This document shows, one piece after another, positions 35,845-43,513 of a DNA stretch of 59,967 nucleotides. The notes under the pieces are model-generated. The model had not been told where the DNA came from, searched no databases, and worked only from the letters and a program-made list of their open reading frames with translations. The first letter of the stretch is position 1, and the number at the start of each line of letters is the position of its first letter. The stretch is from an uncultured Eubacteriales bacterium (lineage in GTDB: Bacteria > Bacillota > Clostridia > Christensenellales > Pumilibacteraceae): assembly GCA_900543755.1 (NCBI GenBank), contig UQSP01000007.1, positions 1 through 59,967 of the forward strand, written 5' to 3'. The position numbers and the translations under genes were made by a program.

Positions 35845-36105
35845 TTAATTGTTTATATCATCAATACTAATTGGGGGAATTATTTCTCCGTTTTTTAGGT
35901 CCGTAAAACCTAATAAATCATTAGGTGTTTCGTTTAGGTAAATGCATATTAAGGTTAAAGTGTTAAGATCAGGTTCGTTTATTCCTTGCAACCATCTGCT
36001 GACAGTTTGCTGTGTAGTCCCTAATTTTTTTGCAAGTTCGGTTTGTGTCATTTTGTTTTCATACATTGCAGTTTTTAAATTTTTTGCAAATTTAAAATTA
36101 TTCAT
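35845..36105 (-). CDS. Phage repressor, XRE/CI family
   Basis: 86 residues: one Cro/CI-type HTH (about 8-62) with MTQTELAKKLGTTQQTVSRWLQ, then NETPNDLLGF and a short acidic tail. AGGAGG precedes its ATG. It is transcribed away from the three-operator region at 36131-36201 and very likely binds it, holding the lytic promoter off. There is no protease or cleavage domain, so induction would need an antirepressor or another signal. Confidence 0.88.
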   Translation of the reverse strand: MNNFKFAKNLKTAMYENKMTQTELAKKLGTTQQTVSRWLQGINEPDLNTLTLICIYLNETPNDLLGFTDLKNGEIIPPISIDDINN

Positions 36106-36130
36106 AGTTTTTCCTCCTTAAAAATATTTT

Positions 36131-36201
36131 ACACATAATACGTGTAAAAAAGTTGACATACACGTTTTGCGTGTGGTATATTTATTACACGGAAAACGTG
36201 T
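36131..36201 (+). promoter_or_regulatory. Phage early promoter with three operators
   Basis: Strong promoter TTGACA (36153-36158), 18 bases, TATATT (36177-36182). Three 15-bp palindromes of the form ACACR-N5-CGTGT cover it: 36131-36145 (upstream), 36160-36174 (between -35 and -10) and 36187-36201 (start region). Spacing centre to centre is 29 and 27 bases, close to three helical turns, allowing cooperative binding. A classic lysogeny switch facing the phage operon on the right and the repressor gene on the left. Confidence 0.88.
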
Positions 36202-36223
36202 AGTTTTTCTAAGATTTTGCAAA

Positions 36224-36380
36224 CTAAGGGTGACCGGTACCTTGCCGATGAGCGATCTAATACCGTAAGTATGGGATAGGGCCCGGGCGAAATAAGAGTG
36301 GCCCTCGATACGAGAAGGTGCTAACCGCGCAGCTGAGAGCGTAGGAGCTTAGGACGGTTTTACACAAAGGTCACCCTTAG
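36224..36380 (+). ncRNA. Structured 5' leader RNA of phage operon
   Basis: A perfect 12-bp inverted repeat, CTAAGGGTGACC (36224-36235) and GGTCACCCTTAG (36369-36380), closes a 133-nt domain. Inside I see GTACCTT/AAGGTGC (about 36237-36243/36315-36321), AGGGCC/GGCCCT (36278-36283/36300-36305), CTCG-ATA-CGAG (36304-36314) and AACCG/CGGTT (36323-36327/36355-36359). The multi-branched shape lies directly after the early promoter and just before the first ribosome site. I do not recognise it as a known riboswitch or intron. Confidence 0.7.
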
Positions 36381-36409
36381 GGAGCAAAGAAAAAAGGAAA
36401 AAGGAGAAA
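36381..36409 (+). repeat. 29-bp duplicated ribosome-site module, copy 1
   Basis: Purine-rich segment GGAGCAAAGAAAAAAGGAAA and onward, identical at 36626-36654. Each copy precedes a small early gene. A shorter relative, GGAGCAAAGAAAAA, occurs inside the start of the gene at 37578. Confidence 0.85.
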
Positions 36410-36414
36410 AGAGA

Positions 36415-36621
36415 ATGTTCGTTAAGAGTAGATACAAAAATTTTTATGTTGATGCTAAGTGTAAGGATCAAATTGCTTCACGCCTAAGGACAAAACGTGG
36501 TCTTACTGAGTTTTCATCTATATCTTTTGCAAAAACTTGTAGTCAGAAATATGGCGGTTTTGCTGTTCGTGCTTACTTTGATTTAACGTCCGGTGAAATT
36601 TCATCATATCGTATTTTTTAA
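36415..36621 (+). CDS. Small early phage protein, unknown
   Basis: 68 residues, basic at the N-terminus (KSRYKNFYVDAKCKD), no membrane segment, not recognised. First gene of the phage operon after the structured leader, with AAAAGGAGAAAAGAGA before ATG. Position suggests a regulator of the switch (Cro or antirepressor role), but there is no HTH to confirm it. Confidence 0.6.
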   Translation: MFVKSRYKNFYVDAKCKDQIASRLRTKRGLTEFSSISFAKTCSQKYGGFAVRAYFDLTSGEISSYRIF

Positions 36622-36625
36622 ACGT

Positions 36626-36654
36626 GGAGCAAAGAAAAAAGGAAAAAGGAGAAA
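36626..36654 (+). repeat. 29-bp duplicated ribosome-site module, copy 2
   Basis: Exact second copy of 36381-36409, placed 9 bases before the next start codon. Confidence 0.85.
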
Positions 36655-36663
36655 GAAAGGAAA

Positions 36664-36873
36664 ATGAAAACATTTACATTTACGGACAAAAAACTTGCTC
36701 GTATTCAGCTTTTAACTCAGATATGCGATATGTATGCTGATTTGGCATATGAAGCGTTACAAGCTGGTTCTATGGAAGAGTATGAGGGGTTCCGTAATCT
36801 TCTTCTTGCTCAGCTTCCTGAGTTAAACAGAATAACAAATTGCGGTCATAAATATCCGCAAATTAACATTTGA
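36664..36873 (+). CDS. Small helical phage protein, unknown
   Basis: 69 residues, mainly helical (LARIQLLTQICDMYADLAYE, then AQLPELNRI), no membrane segment, not recognised. Good ribosome site; ends 7 bases before the next gene. Confidence 0.6.
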   Translation: MKTFTFTDKKLARIQLLTQICDMYADLAYEALQAGSMEEYEGFRNLLLAQLPELNRITNCGHKYPQINI

Positions 36874-36880
36874 CTTAATC

Positions 36881-37192
36881 ATGGGACATTATCCGTATAC
36901 AGTAATCCAGTTATACAGCTATTTAAAAGAATGGCATATTCTGGAGCATGTAGAAAGCGTTATTGAAAACGATAAATCGACAGCGATCATCCTGATTGTC
37001 AAAAAATCGAGGTTTTACAGCGAATTTGTAGCGGTCCATAGGTTATCAAGGACGAATTATCACATCAATTGGGGTTCTAAGCAATATCGGGGAAGAACGG
37101 CGAACGAAAGCGCAAAGATACTTAAGAAGATAATTAACAATATCTATTTTGATATACCGGCTGAAACCGACGGAAATGTCGGAAGCAAATAA
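36881..37192 (+). CDS. Small phage protein, unknown
   Basis: 103 residues with mixed alpha/beta pattern (TAIILIVKKSRFYSEFVAVH, NYHINWGSKQYRG), soluble, not recognised. Lacks a strong ribosome site and is probably coupled to the gene before it. Confidence 0.55.
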   Translation: MGHYPYTVIQLYSYLKEWHILEHVESVIENDKSTAIILIVKKSRFYSEFVAVHRLSRTNYHINWGSKQYRGRTANESAKILKKIINNIYFDIPAETDGNVGSK

Positions 37193-37231
37193 ATTTTATA
37201 AAAGCCGAAAAACGGCGAAGGAGAGAAAATT

Positions 37232-37522
37232 ATGGAAAAAGTGGTATTGATGTTTGCAGGCGGATTTCACGGCAAAAGCAAGAAGGGAAACGAATTTAAC
37301 ATGACAACGTTTTACCAGGTGTTCCCGGATAAGGAAAACGAAAAGAAGCTTAAAAGCAAGCAGCTTTCGTTTTTTACGGAAGAAGAGCTTAAATGGGACC
37401 AGTACAATTTCGGTGACCTTGTGGAATGTGAAGTGGAGCAGCCTGAGTTCCTGGGTGAGAGTCCGCAACTTGTGTCCATGGGGAAAATCGTTATGTCAAG
37501 TCCTTATGTTAACGTAAAATAG
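37232..37522 (+). CDS. Candidate ssDNA-binding protein (gpV-like position)
   Basis: 96 residues, strongly predicted beta: VVLMFAGGFHGKSKKG, FNMTTFYQVFPD, GDLVECEVEQ, GKIVMSSPYVNV. It has the size and strand pattern of the OB-fold ssDNA-binding proteins of filamentous phages (gene V) and lies in the replication-early block. I cannot recognise a family motif, so this stays a structural guess. Ribosome site AAGGAGAG. Confidence 0.5.
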   Translation: MEKVVLMFAGGFHGKSKKGNEFNMTTFYQVFPDKENEKKLKSKQLSFFTEEELKWDQYNFGDLVECEVEQPEFLGESPQLVSMGKIVMSSPYVNVK

Positions 37523-37577
37523 TCTGTGCCGGGCGAGGGTAAAAACACCTTCGCCCTTTGCCTTATAGGGAGATATC

Positions 37578-37877
37578 ATGACGGAGCAAAGAAAAACGGA
37601 ATGTTTAAGACTTAGCGAGGAAGAAACGGAGCGGGTTATAGCGTTGCTTGGACTAATAGACGAAGTGACGGAAGAGCTGCGAATCAGACGTCAGGAAATA
37701 TTCGCGTATGAAGGGAAAGAAGAGCAGTTAAAGCTTGAGCTGAAAAGCGCGGAGCTTAACGGGGAAATCATGAAGATACTGCGTAAAGCGGTCCGTAATC
37801 TGAAAATGATGTTAATAATCAATTATGAAGAAAAGGACGGAGGTGTAAACGGTGACAAAGTCAAAAGTAAGAAGTAA
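37578..37877 (+). CDS. Coiled-coil phage protein, unknown
   Basis: 99 residues, highly charged, almost all helix (EETERVIALLGLIDEVTEEL, then KEEQLKLELKSAEL). Probably a short coiled coil. Its last 26 bases overlap the start of the next gene, so translation is coupled to the first structural gene. Confidence 0.6.
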   Translation: MTEQRKTECLRLSEEETERVIALLGLIDEVTEELRIRRQEIFAYEGKEEQLKLELKSAELNGEIMKILRKAVRNLKMMLIINYEEKDGGVNGDKVKSKK

Positions 37878-39546
37878 GGTGATCCTGGTTGTCGTCTTGC
37901 TGACGTTGGCGATGACGGCGTTGGCGATGACGGGATACGGAAGAAAGGCGGAAGCGGCAACGGCGACGGATTTTTCGGAGTACTTTGCCATGGCGCCGTA
38001 TAACAGCATATATACGAACGAAATGTTGTTAAGAAAATACAAGGACGCCGAAGGAACTCCCGGTTTTTTACGGGAATATATTCAAACCGGGGAAGTAAAT
38101 ACGGGATCCTGCACGAAGTACGGCGAATTAAGTTTTAATCTTTTGGGTGGCGGAAGCGTCACCGGTGCATTTTACGCGGAAAGTCCCGAACCCGGCAGCG
38201 TATGCCTTATAGAGTTTCCGGAGGTGAACGGAAAAACGTACACTCAAGTAAGATTTTTTACAGAGCCGTACCAGACGTACGCGGTACCGTTCGGAACGGA
38301 CGGAAGGCATTTTGTGGTTCCGTTTGCGGTGTTCGACTTAAGCAATACTTCGAATATGCCGCGATATACGGTGCAAGCGGATACGGCGAGTAAAGGTTAT
38401 CAGTACCAGATAGCATATAAAGGCAGAACTATACTTGCGGGCTACGGAACGAGCGCAAACGTAGGAAACGCGGTAAAAAACGTAAGTCAGGCAGGCATGG
38501 CAGGCGGCGGAACGGTGCAAGGGTATTACATACCTTTCCAGAATAAGTATGTTTCCGCGGCGGATATAGCGAATTATTCCTTAAAGGAAAACGTAGTGCT
38601 GCACATGGTTACTAATACATACGACCCTCGCGGCAGTATAACGTTACCCGATGACCCGACAAAGGAAGGACATAAGTTTTTCGGTTGGTATTTTAATTCA
38701 GGCTATACGCGGCCGTACAACGGTGAGGCTATAACGTCGGATACGAGTTTATACGCAAAGTTTATCCGCGAAAGTTATACTGTTACGTTCAATACCGACG
38801 GCGGGGAAACAATCGAACCCATAACGGCAGAATACGGAACGGCGTTGAGCGAATTGGAATTTCCTGTTATTGAAAAGCCCGGGCATACGTTCAGCGGCTG
38901 GGAGTGTTTCGACTCTACGTATACGCAGTCTTTGGGAATGCTTCCTGAAGATTTAAGCGGTGAAACGCTTACGGCAAACCTCTATCTTAAAGCGACGTTT
39001 ACGGTAAACAGTTATAAAGCGACGTTTGACCCGAATAACGGCGAAGAAGTGACGGAAAAAACGGTGACATACGGCGAGGAAGTGGAGCTTCCGGCAGCTC
39101 CCGAAAAGACGGGATACAATTTTGCGGGGTGGTATGACGGTGCGGACAAGCAGTATACGGGTGCGGCGTTTACATATACGGAAGATACGACGTTTACGGC
39201 GAAGTGGGAGATAAAGAAGTTTACGGTTACGTTTTACGTAGACGGGTCGGTATACAAGACCTTAGAGGTGGAATACGGGACAAGCCTTATGAGTGCTGCG
39301 GAAAAGGCAAGCGTACAGGCGACGGGCGTAATGCTTACCAACGGATTATATACGGAAAATTTGGAAGGCATAACGGTAACGGAAGATTTGGCAATCGAGG
39401 GGACTATAACCGATTGGACGCGGGTTAAGGATTACGTAGTTAAGTACAAAGGCGTGGTAATCGGCGCGGCGTGCATGGTTGTGGGTGTTATAGCGTTATT
39501 GGTTATTTCGTCGCAAAGGAAAAGAGGGTATCGCCGCAGACGTTAA
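37852..39546 (+). CDS. Phage tip/adsorption protein with InlB-type repeats
   Basis: 564 residues. Signal peptide KVILVVVLLTLAMTALAM with cleavage near AEA-AT (about 36), a beta-rich head (40-250), then three to four InlB/Listeria-Bacteroides repeats (about 255-455; motifs GHKFFGWYFN, GHTFSGWECF, GYNFAGWYDG). The C-terminus is one membrane helix (about 534-552) with an SSQRKRGYRRRR stop-transfer tail. This is the topology of filamentous phage pIII: exported, anchored at the C-terminus, receptor-binding head outside. GTG start with GGAGG 8 bases before. Alternatively a host surface protein, but its place between phage genes argues otherwise. Confidence 0.78.
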   Translation: MTKSKVRSKVILVVVLLTLAMTALAMTGYGRKAEAATATDFSEYFAMAPYNSIYTNEMLLRKYKDAEGTPGFLREYIQTGEVNTGSCTKYGELSFNLLGGGSVTGAFYAESPEPGSVCLIEFPEVNGKTYTQVRFFTEPYQTYAVPFGTDGRHFVVPFAVFDLSNTSNMPRYTVQADTASKGYQYQIAYKGRTILAGYGTSANVGNAVKNVSQAGMAGGGTVQGYYIPFQNKYVSAADIANYSLKENVVLHMVTNTYDPRGSITLPDDPTKEGHKFFGWYFNSGYTRPYNGEAITSDTSLYAKFIRESYTVTFNTDGGETIEPITAEYGTALSELEFPVIEKPGHTFSGWECFDSTYTQSLGMLPEDLSGETLTANLYLKATFTVNSYKATFDPNNGEEVTEKTVTYGEEVELPAAPEKTGYNFAGWYDGADKQYTGAAFTYTEDTTFTAKWEIKKFTVTFYVDGSVYKTLEVEYGTSLMSAAEKASVQATGVMLTNGLYTENLEGITVTEDLAIEGTITDWTRVKDYVVKYKGVVIGAACMVVGVIALLVISSQRKRGYRRRR

Positions 39547-39590
39547 CGCGGCAAGTAAATAGAATAAGCCCGAAAAGGAGGTGATAGGAG

Positions 39591-39785
39591 TTGAGAGGCG
39601 AGTTGAGAAGGCACAAACGCAGCGACGCGGTTAAGTGGGTAATAGTATTTGCGGCTATAATCGTGTTGGGCGTGGCGGTTGCGGCGGCAATAACGAACGG
39701 GTTTACGGAATGGAATCCGTACGGCTGGTTTGACAGCGTGAAAGAAGGCGGCGAAACGGCAGCAAGAGCTTTATTTAAGGCGTAA
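39591..39785 (+). CDS. Small single-span phage membrane protein, coat candidate
   Basis: 64 residues: basic N-terminus (RGELRRHKRSDAVK), one membrane helix (about 17-35, WVIVFAAIIVLGVAVAAAI), then an amphipathic helix (SVKEGGETAARALFKA). TTG start with a perfect AAGGAGGTGATAG. Its size, single span and very strong ribosome site fit the major or a minor coat protein, although charge is reversed relative to Ff pVIII. Confidence 0.65.
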   Translation: MRGELRRHKRSDAVKWVIVFAAIIVLGVAVAAAITNGFTEWNPYGWFDSVKEGGETAARALFKA

Positions 39786-39793
39786 AGGAAATT

Positions 39794-39816
39794 AAAAAAA
39801 CAAACAGGAGGTAAAA
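39794..39816 (+). repeat. 23-bp direct repeat flanking a cassette, copy 1
   Basis: AAAAAAACAAACAGGAGGTAAAA segment also present at 40379-40401. Each contains a ribosome site; the copies bracket the Arg-rich gene and the cassette ORF at 40077. Confidence 0.75.
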
Positions 39817-39820
39817 GTCG

Positions 39821-39931
39821 GTGTTCAGAACGAGAGCGGAAAAAAGAGCGTTTCGCATGGGGCGTTCGTCGGGATATAAAGCCGGAAAACGCGCAAAGAC
39901 AAGATATCGCAGACGCAGAAATTACGCATAA
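39821..39931 (+). CDS. 36-residue Arg/Lys-rich phage protein
   Basis: Very short gene starting GTG after CAGGAGGTAAAAG. The product is strongly basic (about 15 Arg/Lys in 36) with aromatic residues and ends TRYRRRRNYA. This composition is that of DNA-condensing peptides such as the J protein of microviruses. In a filamentous phage it may neutralise the packaged ssDNA, a role normally played by the C-terminus of the coat protein. No membrane segment. Confidence 0.65.
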   Translation: MFRTRAEKRAFRMGRSSGYKAGKRAKTRYRRRRNYA

Positions 39932-40076
39932 GAAAAAATAACCGCCTGTTATTACAGACGGTTAAGTGAGAAGTCTACGCACGAAGACCAAACGTTCTTC
40001 TCTGTCAACGCGGAAATCCCGTTGCTTCCCCTTACAGGGGCTGCGGTCAATAAGATATTATCATAGGAGGTAAGAA
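39932..40076 (+). other. Multi-hairpin intergenic module 1
   Basis: Consecutive hairpins: ACCG-CTGT/ACAG-CGGT (about 39949-39972), GAGAAG/CTTCTC (39968-40000 region), AACG..CGTT, and CCCC/GGGG (about 40028-40040). It ends with ATAAGATATTATCATAG (40050-40066), a variant of the motif at 32640, 43401 and 43963. Lies immediately upstream of the ORF at 40077. Confidence 0.55.
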
Positions 40077-40406
40077 TTGTCAACAGTTAATTATAGCTTA
40101 AAAAACAAAGGTGTACGACTTATTGGTTCAAAGGACGCTTGGGTAGTAAATAAAAACGGGACCAAAAAATTAAATCCCAAATATACTTTTGTAGGTAAGA
40201 TAGAAACATCAATGCCGAATATGGTTTTGACAGCCGGCGATAAACAAAAACCGCGTTATAAGGGAAGTACTTATGATCTTAATAGTACAGCAAAAAAGCA
40301 AATAATCGATCATTTTTATGACGAGCAAGGCAAACGTAATAGAAAAACGGTAGCATATTTCGGAATATTGAAAAAAACAAAAAAACAAACAGGAGGTAAA
40401 AAGTAA
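40077..40406 (+). CDS. Small phage cassette protein, unknown
   Basis: 109 residues, TTG start after AGGAGGTAAGAA. Basic beta-rich protein (GVRLIGSKDAWVV, YTFVGKIETSM, RKTVAYFGIL) with a Lys-rich end KKTKKQTGGKK. Not recognised. It is AT-richer than its neighbours and is bracketed by a 23-bp direct repeat, so it was probably inserted as a unit with the hairpin module before it. Confidence 0.6.
   Translation: MSTVNYSLKNKGVRLIGSKDAWVVNKNGTKKLNPKYTFVGKIETSMPNMVLTAGDKQKPRYKGSTYDLNSTAKKQIIDHFYDEQGKRNRKTVAYFGILKKTKKQTGGKK
40379..40401 (+). repeat. 23-bp direct repeat flanking a cassette, copy 2
   Basis: Same as 39794-39816; here it encodes the last codons of the 109-residue protein and supplies the ribosome site of the next gene. 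Confidence 0.75.
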
Positions 40407-40409
40407 TAA

Positions 40410-40802
40410 ATGGGCAAAAGGGTAGTGACGTTAATATTGACGTTGGCGATAATAGCCGGGCTTATCTGCGGCGGGGTTTATCTGTTCAGGAGCTGCAACG
40501 AGGACGAAACCGAAAACATTGAGTTTAAGCCTTCGTACATAAGCGGGGATTATTACGCGCGAAACAACGTTGACAGCGACAAAATCGAAATGGTCTGCAC
40601 GGAAAAGGCATTGGGCACGGGATACACTTTCACGTTTACTTATGCGGAAAAGGAAGGCTATGAGGTGAAAGCGATCAAGTGTTCGGCAGAATCGGCAGTC
40701 ATAGACGTAACGGAAGAAAAGGGCGTAACGGTAAGTCTTAACGCGGACGCGCTCGATAAAGACACTTTTTCGGTAATGGTAATATATCGAAAGATTGATT
40801 AA
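40410..40802 (+). CDS. Exported single-span phage protein
   Basis: 130 residues: N-terminal membrane helix (VVTLILTLAIIAGLICGGVY, about 5-24), then a soluble extracellular beta domain (TGYTFTFTYAEKEGYEVKAI). The Cys after the helix is in FRSC, which is not a convincing lipobox. Lies between the two large surface proteins and is probably a minor virion or assembly protein. Confidence 0.6.
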   Translation: MGKRVVTLILTLAIIAGLICGGVYLFRSCNEDETENIEFKPSYISGDYYARNNVDSDKIEMVCTEKALGTGYTFTFTYAEKEGYEVKAIKCSAESAVIDVTEEKGVTVSLNADALDKDTFSVMVIYRKID

Positions 40803-40908
40803 ACAGCTTTCTTGTTCTCCTTTTTATATATCCCGAGTTCGGCAGGCTCTCGGGGACGACAAAAGTCTGCCACCATTTTTTTAAGATTGTCCATGGAGGC
40901 GTAAAACG

Positions 40909-43026
40909 TTGAAAATAAAAGCGAAAAGAATATCCGTAGTTACAGTGTTGTCGGTTCTGCTTTTGTCGGTCCTGACGGCTTTTTCTTTTGTGTTTCCAAG
41001 GGCAAAAGCCGAAACGGCGGAAAGCTCGAATGTAATTCTTTACGCTTATGAGGATTTTGCAAGCGTCGGTACGGTTGAAACTTCGTTGACGTCGGTATCT
41101 TACGGCGGAACGTTTACAATACCGGAAACGCATAACGGAAAGGTTTTTTCGGGGTATGATTATGAAATATCTTCCGATCCGGATTTTATCGTAAACATAA
41201 CTTCGGACAGCGGAAAGCGTGACGTTGTGTTTACCATAAGTCTGACAGCCGACTCTCAATACAGGGAAGATAAGGAAGAGTGGGACCGTATAGGACAGTC
41301 GGCCCGGGAGGTGGCGACAATATTTTCGTCGCTTGTGGAGCTTAAAGCGAATTATCTTACTGTCGTTCCGGAAGAAGTGCTTGCGTTAAGCGGGCAATCG
41401 TTAAATAGTTATCGCGGCGCCGTTACCATAGGAAACAACATGGACGGCAAAACTTTTACGGGATATCTCTTTTATTCGCAAGGGAATAATTATGACCTTT
41501 ACATGGAAAAGGAAAAATATTCTTCGGTAGAGGGATATTTTTTAGACAATAACAAGGAAAACGTAACCGTGACCGTAGACGTCGCGGGTTTTGATTTTGC
41601 GAGTTCGCTGGATTTTACGGAGAGTTACGGCAACATAATGCTGATGTTGGATTCTGCGGATTATAACTGTGAAAATCTAAAGCAGAAAGGGCTTGAAATA
41701 ACGTTTATTTACGAGCGCATTTACAGTTATGTAACGTTTGAATATTTGTCCGTAGCAGGTTGGACGGAAACTAAGCCGGTAAAATATTTTTACGGTGAAA
41801 CTCCGGTATTTGAGGATTCTTTACATCTTAATTACGGCGTGAAGTTTTTGGGTTGGGATAAGGAAATAACTGCGGTAAAGCTTGCCGAACCCGTAAAGTA
41901 TACAGCGCGCTATGAGTTTCCGAAAGTTAAGTTTTGGGAAGTGGACGGCACATATAATGAAATAACGCTTGATTATGATTTTTTGCCGGAAGAGGCGTTA
42001 TATAAGAGTTTTGCAAAATCCGTAAACGACATAGCGACGACAAACGTCAAGATAGAGGACTATTCGGATTTTGAAAACAGACGGGATTTCTGGTTTGTAT
42101 ATCAATCGGATACGGCAATATCCCATACGATAGATACGGAATTGACGCTTGAAGCGATATCTATCAAGCTAAAGGACAAGCAAAACAATTATTACACGAT
42201 TCTGGACGAATATTACACGAACGCGAGTTTTTCGGAAAAAGCAGGATTTTGGATAAACTGTCTTAATTTTGCTTTTACGCACCCTATAAAAAATCTGTCC
42301 ATGATATTCGACCCGAAGAATCCTGACAGTTGGGAACCGTTCGTAAAAATGTATTATATAGATTTGTATTACGAAGAGCCGGATAATTATGAGCTCGTGT
42401 ATTTATATTATTTTTCCGCGGACCTTGAAAAGGGAGGAAGCGCGGATTTTGTGTATAAAGAATACGAGCAAAGCACGTTAACGCTTAATTTTGAAACGGA
42501 TAACGAGTATTTAAAGTCTTTGATAGACGGCAAAACGTATGAAGTAAAAAGCGGCTTTACGTTGGAAAAAGGCTGTTATTTTCTCATAGAAATGAAGCGA
42601 GTCTGGACTGAAGGATTGGGGATAGTGACGACCTCTCAATACGACAAGGAATTTGCGGGGACCTATGCGGCCGTAATCAATTCAAAATTCAGGGTAAAGA
42701 ATTTTGCCGGGGAAGTGGAATGGGACGAACAGCTTGCGTCCGATGCAGCGCAAGCAATGACTATTGAAATAAAGCTGTATGTGGGCGAAGGCGAGAATTA
42801 CGAAGATAATTATACCGCGACAATAGAATTTTACGACGTTCAGGTTTATAAGGAACGTGAGAACACTCCCGGCGAAACCGCCGAAGGGATAATAGACAAG
42901 CTCCAAACGTTTTTCGGTGACGCGTGGAAATGGGTGAAGATAGTGTTCTGGGTGGTGGTCGCTCTGATTGTTGTAGTTATAGTTGTAAAGGTGATACGGT
43001 TTCTTTTCGGTAATAGTAGGAGGTGA
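40909..43026 (+). CDS. Large exported, C-terminally anchored phage protein
   Basis: 705 residues, TTG start 9 bases after GGAGG. Signal peptide VVTVLSVLLLSVLTAFSFVF with AKA-ET cleavage (about 36), a long beta-rich ectodomain with one InlB-like half repeat (NYGVKFLGWDKEI, about 307-319), and a C-terminal membrane helix (about 676-697) before FLFGNSRR. Second protein with pIII-like topology; it may form the virion tip together with the 564-residue protein. No enzymatic motif. Confidence 0.72.
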   Translation: MKIKAKRISVVTVLSVLLLSVLTAFSFVFPRAKAETAESSNVILYAYEDFASVGTVETSLTSVSYGGTFTIPETHNGKVFSGYDYEISSDPDFIVNITSDSGKRDVVFTISLTADSQYREDKEEWDRIGQSAREVATIFSSLVELKANYLTVVPEEVLALSGQSLNSYRGAVTIGNNMDGKTFTGYLFYSQGNNYDLYMEKEKYSSVEGYFLDNNKENVTVTVDVAGFDFASSLDFTESYGNIMLMLDSADYNCENLKQKGLEITFIYERIYSYVTFEYLSVAGWTETKPVKYFYGETPVFEDSLHLNYGVKFLGWDKEITAVKLAEPVKYTARYEFPKVKFWEVDGTYNEITLDYDFLPEEALYKSFAKSVNDIATTNVKIEDYSDFENRRDFWFVYQSDTAISHTIDTELTLEAISIKLKDKQNNYYTILDEYYTNASFSEKAGFWINCLNFAFTHPIKNLSMIFDPKNPDSWEPFVKMYYIDLYYEEPDNYELVYLYYFSADLEKGGSADFVYKEYEQSTLTLNFETDNEYLKSLIDGKTYEVKSGFTLEKGCYFLIEMKRVWTEGLGIVTTSQYDKEFAGTYAAVINSKFRVKNFAGEVEWDEQLASDAAQAMTIEIKLYVGEGENYEDNYTATIEFYDVQVYKERENTPGETAEGIIDKLQTFFGDAWKWVKIVFWVVVALIVVVIVVKVIRFLFGNSRR

Positions 43027-43334
43027 TAATGGATAAAAAGAAAAAAACGGTATTCGGAAATAAACCGAAACCGAGAAGAGAAAAGGAAACGTTTCCGCAT
43101 TTCAGGTATTATAAAAAATCTAAGCACCCGGCTTTAATAATTGGCGAACAACCTGTTGACGAATATAAATTTCGTAAAGTAATGCATAGCGAGCGTGACG
43201 GTGGACGACCTAACGAAAAGGTATATCCTAATCCAAAGGATCCGAAACCTATGTGCACAGGGAAAAGGGTTCGCCATGATAAGAAAACACAGTTTGATAG
43301 TTATAAATTGCCGTGGAAATATCCGAAGAAATAA
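43023..43334 (+). CDS. Small phage cassette protein, unknown (KHPALIIGE type)
   Basis: 103 basic residues. The segment SKHPALIIGEQ..DEYKF, then HSERDGG and NPKDPKP, suggests a compact MazF/PemK-like beta barrel, but the resemblance is weak. ATG preceded by AGGAGGTGAT and overlapping the previous stop. Its first 15 codons are duplicated 422 bases downstream. Confidence 0.6.
   Translation: MIMDKKKKTVFGNKPKPRREKETFPHFRYYKKSKHPALIIGEQPVDEYKFRKVMHSERDGGRPNEKVYPNPKDPKPMCTGKRVRHDKKTQFDSYKLPWKYPKK
43040..43083 (+). repeat. 44-bp direct repeat flanking a cassette, copy 1
   Basis: Encodes KKKTVFGNKPKPRRE of the 103-residue protein. Identical to 43462-43505. Confidence 0.9.
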
Positions 43335-43461
43335 AATAAGGTAGCGTCCACAAGAAGAATTATCCTCTCGCATTGGAGTTTTTTCACTCGCGCTACCTTG
43401 ATAAGGATTATATCATAGCATAAACTTAAAAGTCAAGAGGTTTTGGAAAAAAGGAGAAAAG
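43335..43461 (+). other. Hairpin intergenic module 2
   Basis: GGTAGCG (43341 region) pairs with CGCTACC (about 43391-43397) over a 45-base loop, followed by ATAAGGATTATATCATAG (43401-43418) and AAAAGTCAAGAGG. The last part is nearly the same as 32631-32670 and 43954-43993. Could be a shared promoter or RNA element. Confidence 0.55.
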
Positions 43462-43505
43462 GAAAAAAACGGTATTCGGAAATAAACCGAAACCGAGAAG
43501 AGAAA
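43462..43505 (+). repeat. 44-bp direct repeat flanking a cassette, copy 2
   Basis: Same as 43040-43083 and in frame with the following ORF, which therefore reads KKTVFGNKPKPRRE just before its GTG. Confidence 0.9.
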
Positions 43506-43513
43506 GCGGTAAT

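Noticed and set aside
36224..36380. Group I or group II self-splicing intron
   Set aside because: Too short, and I could not find a P7/P3 core or a domain V-like hairpin; no interrupted gene is nearby.
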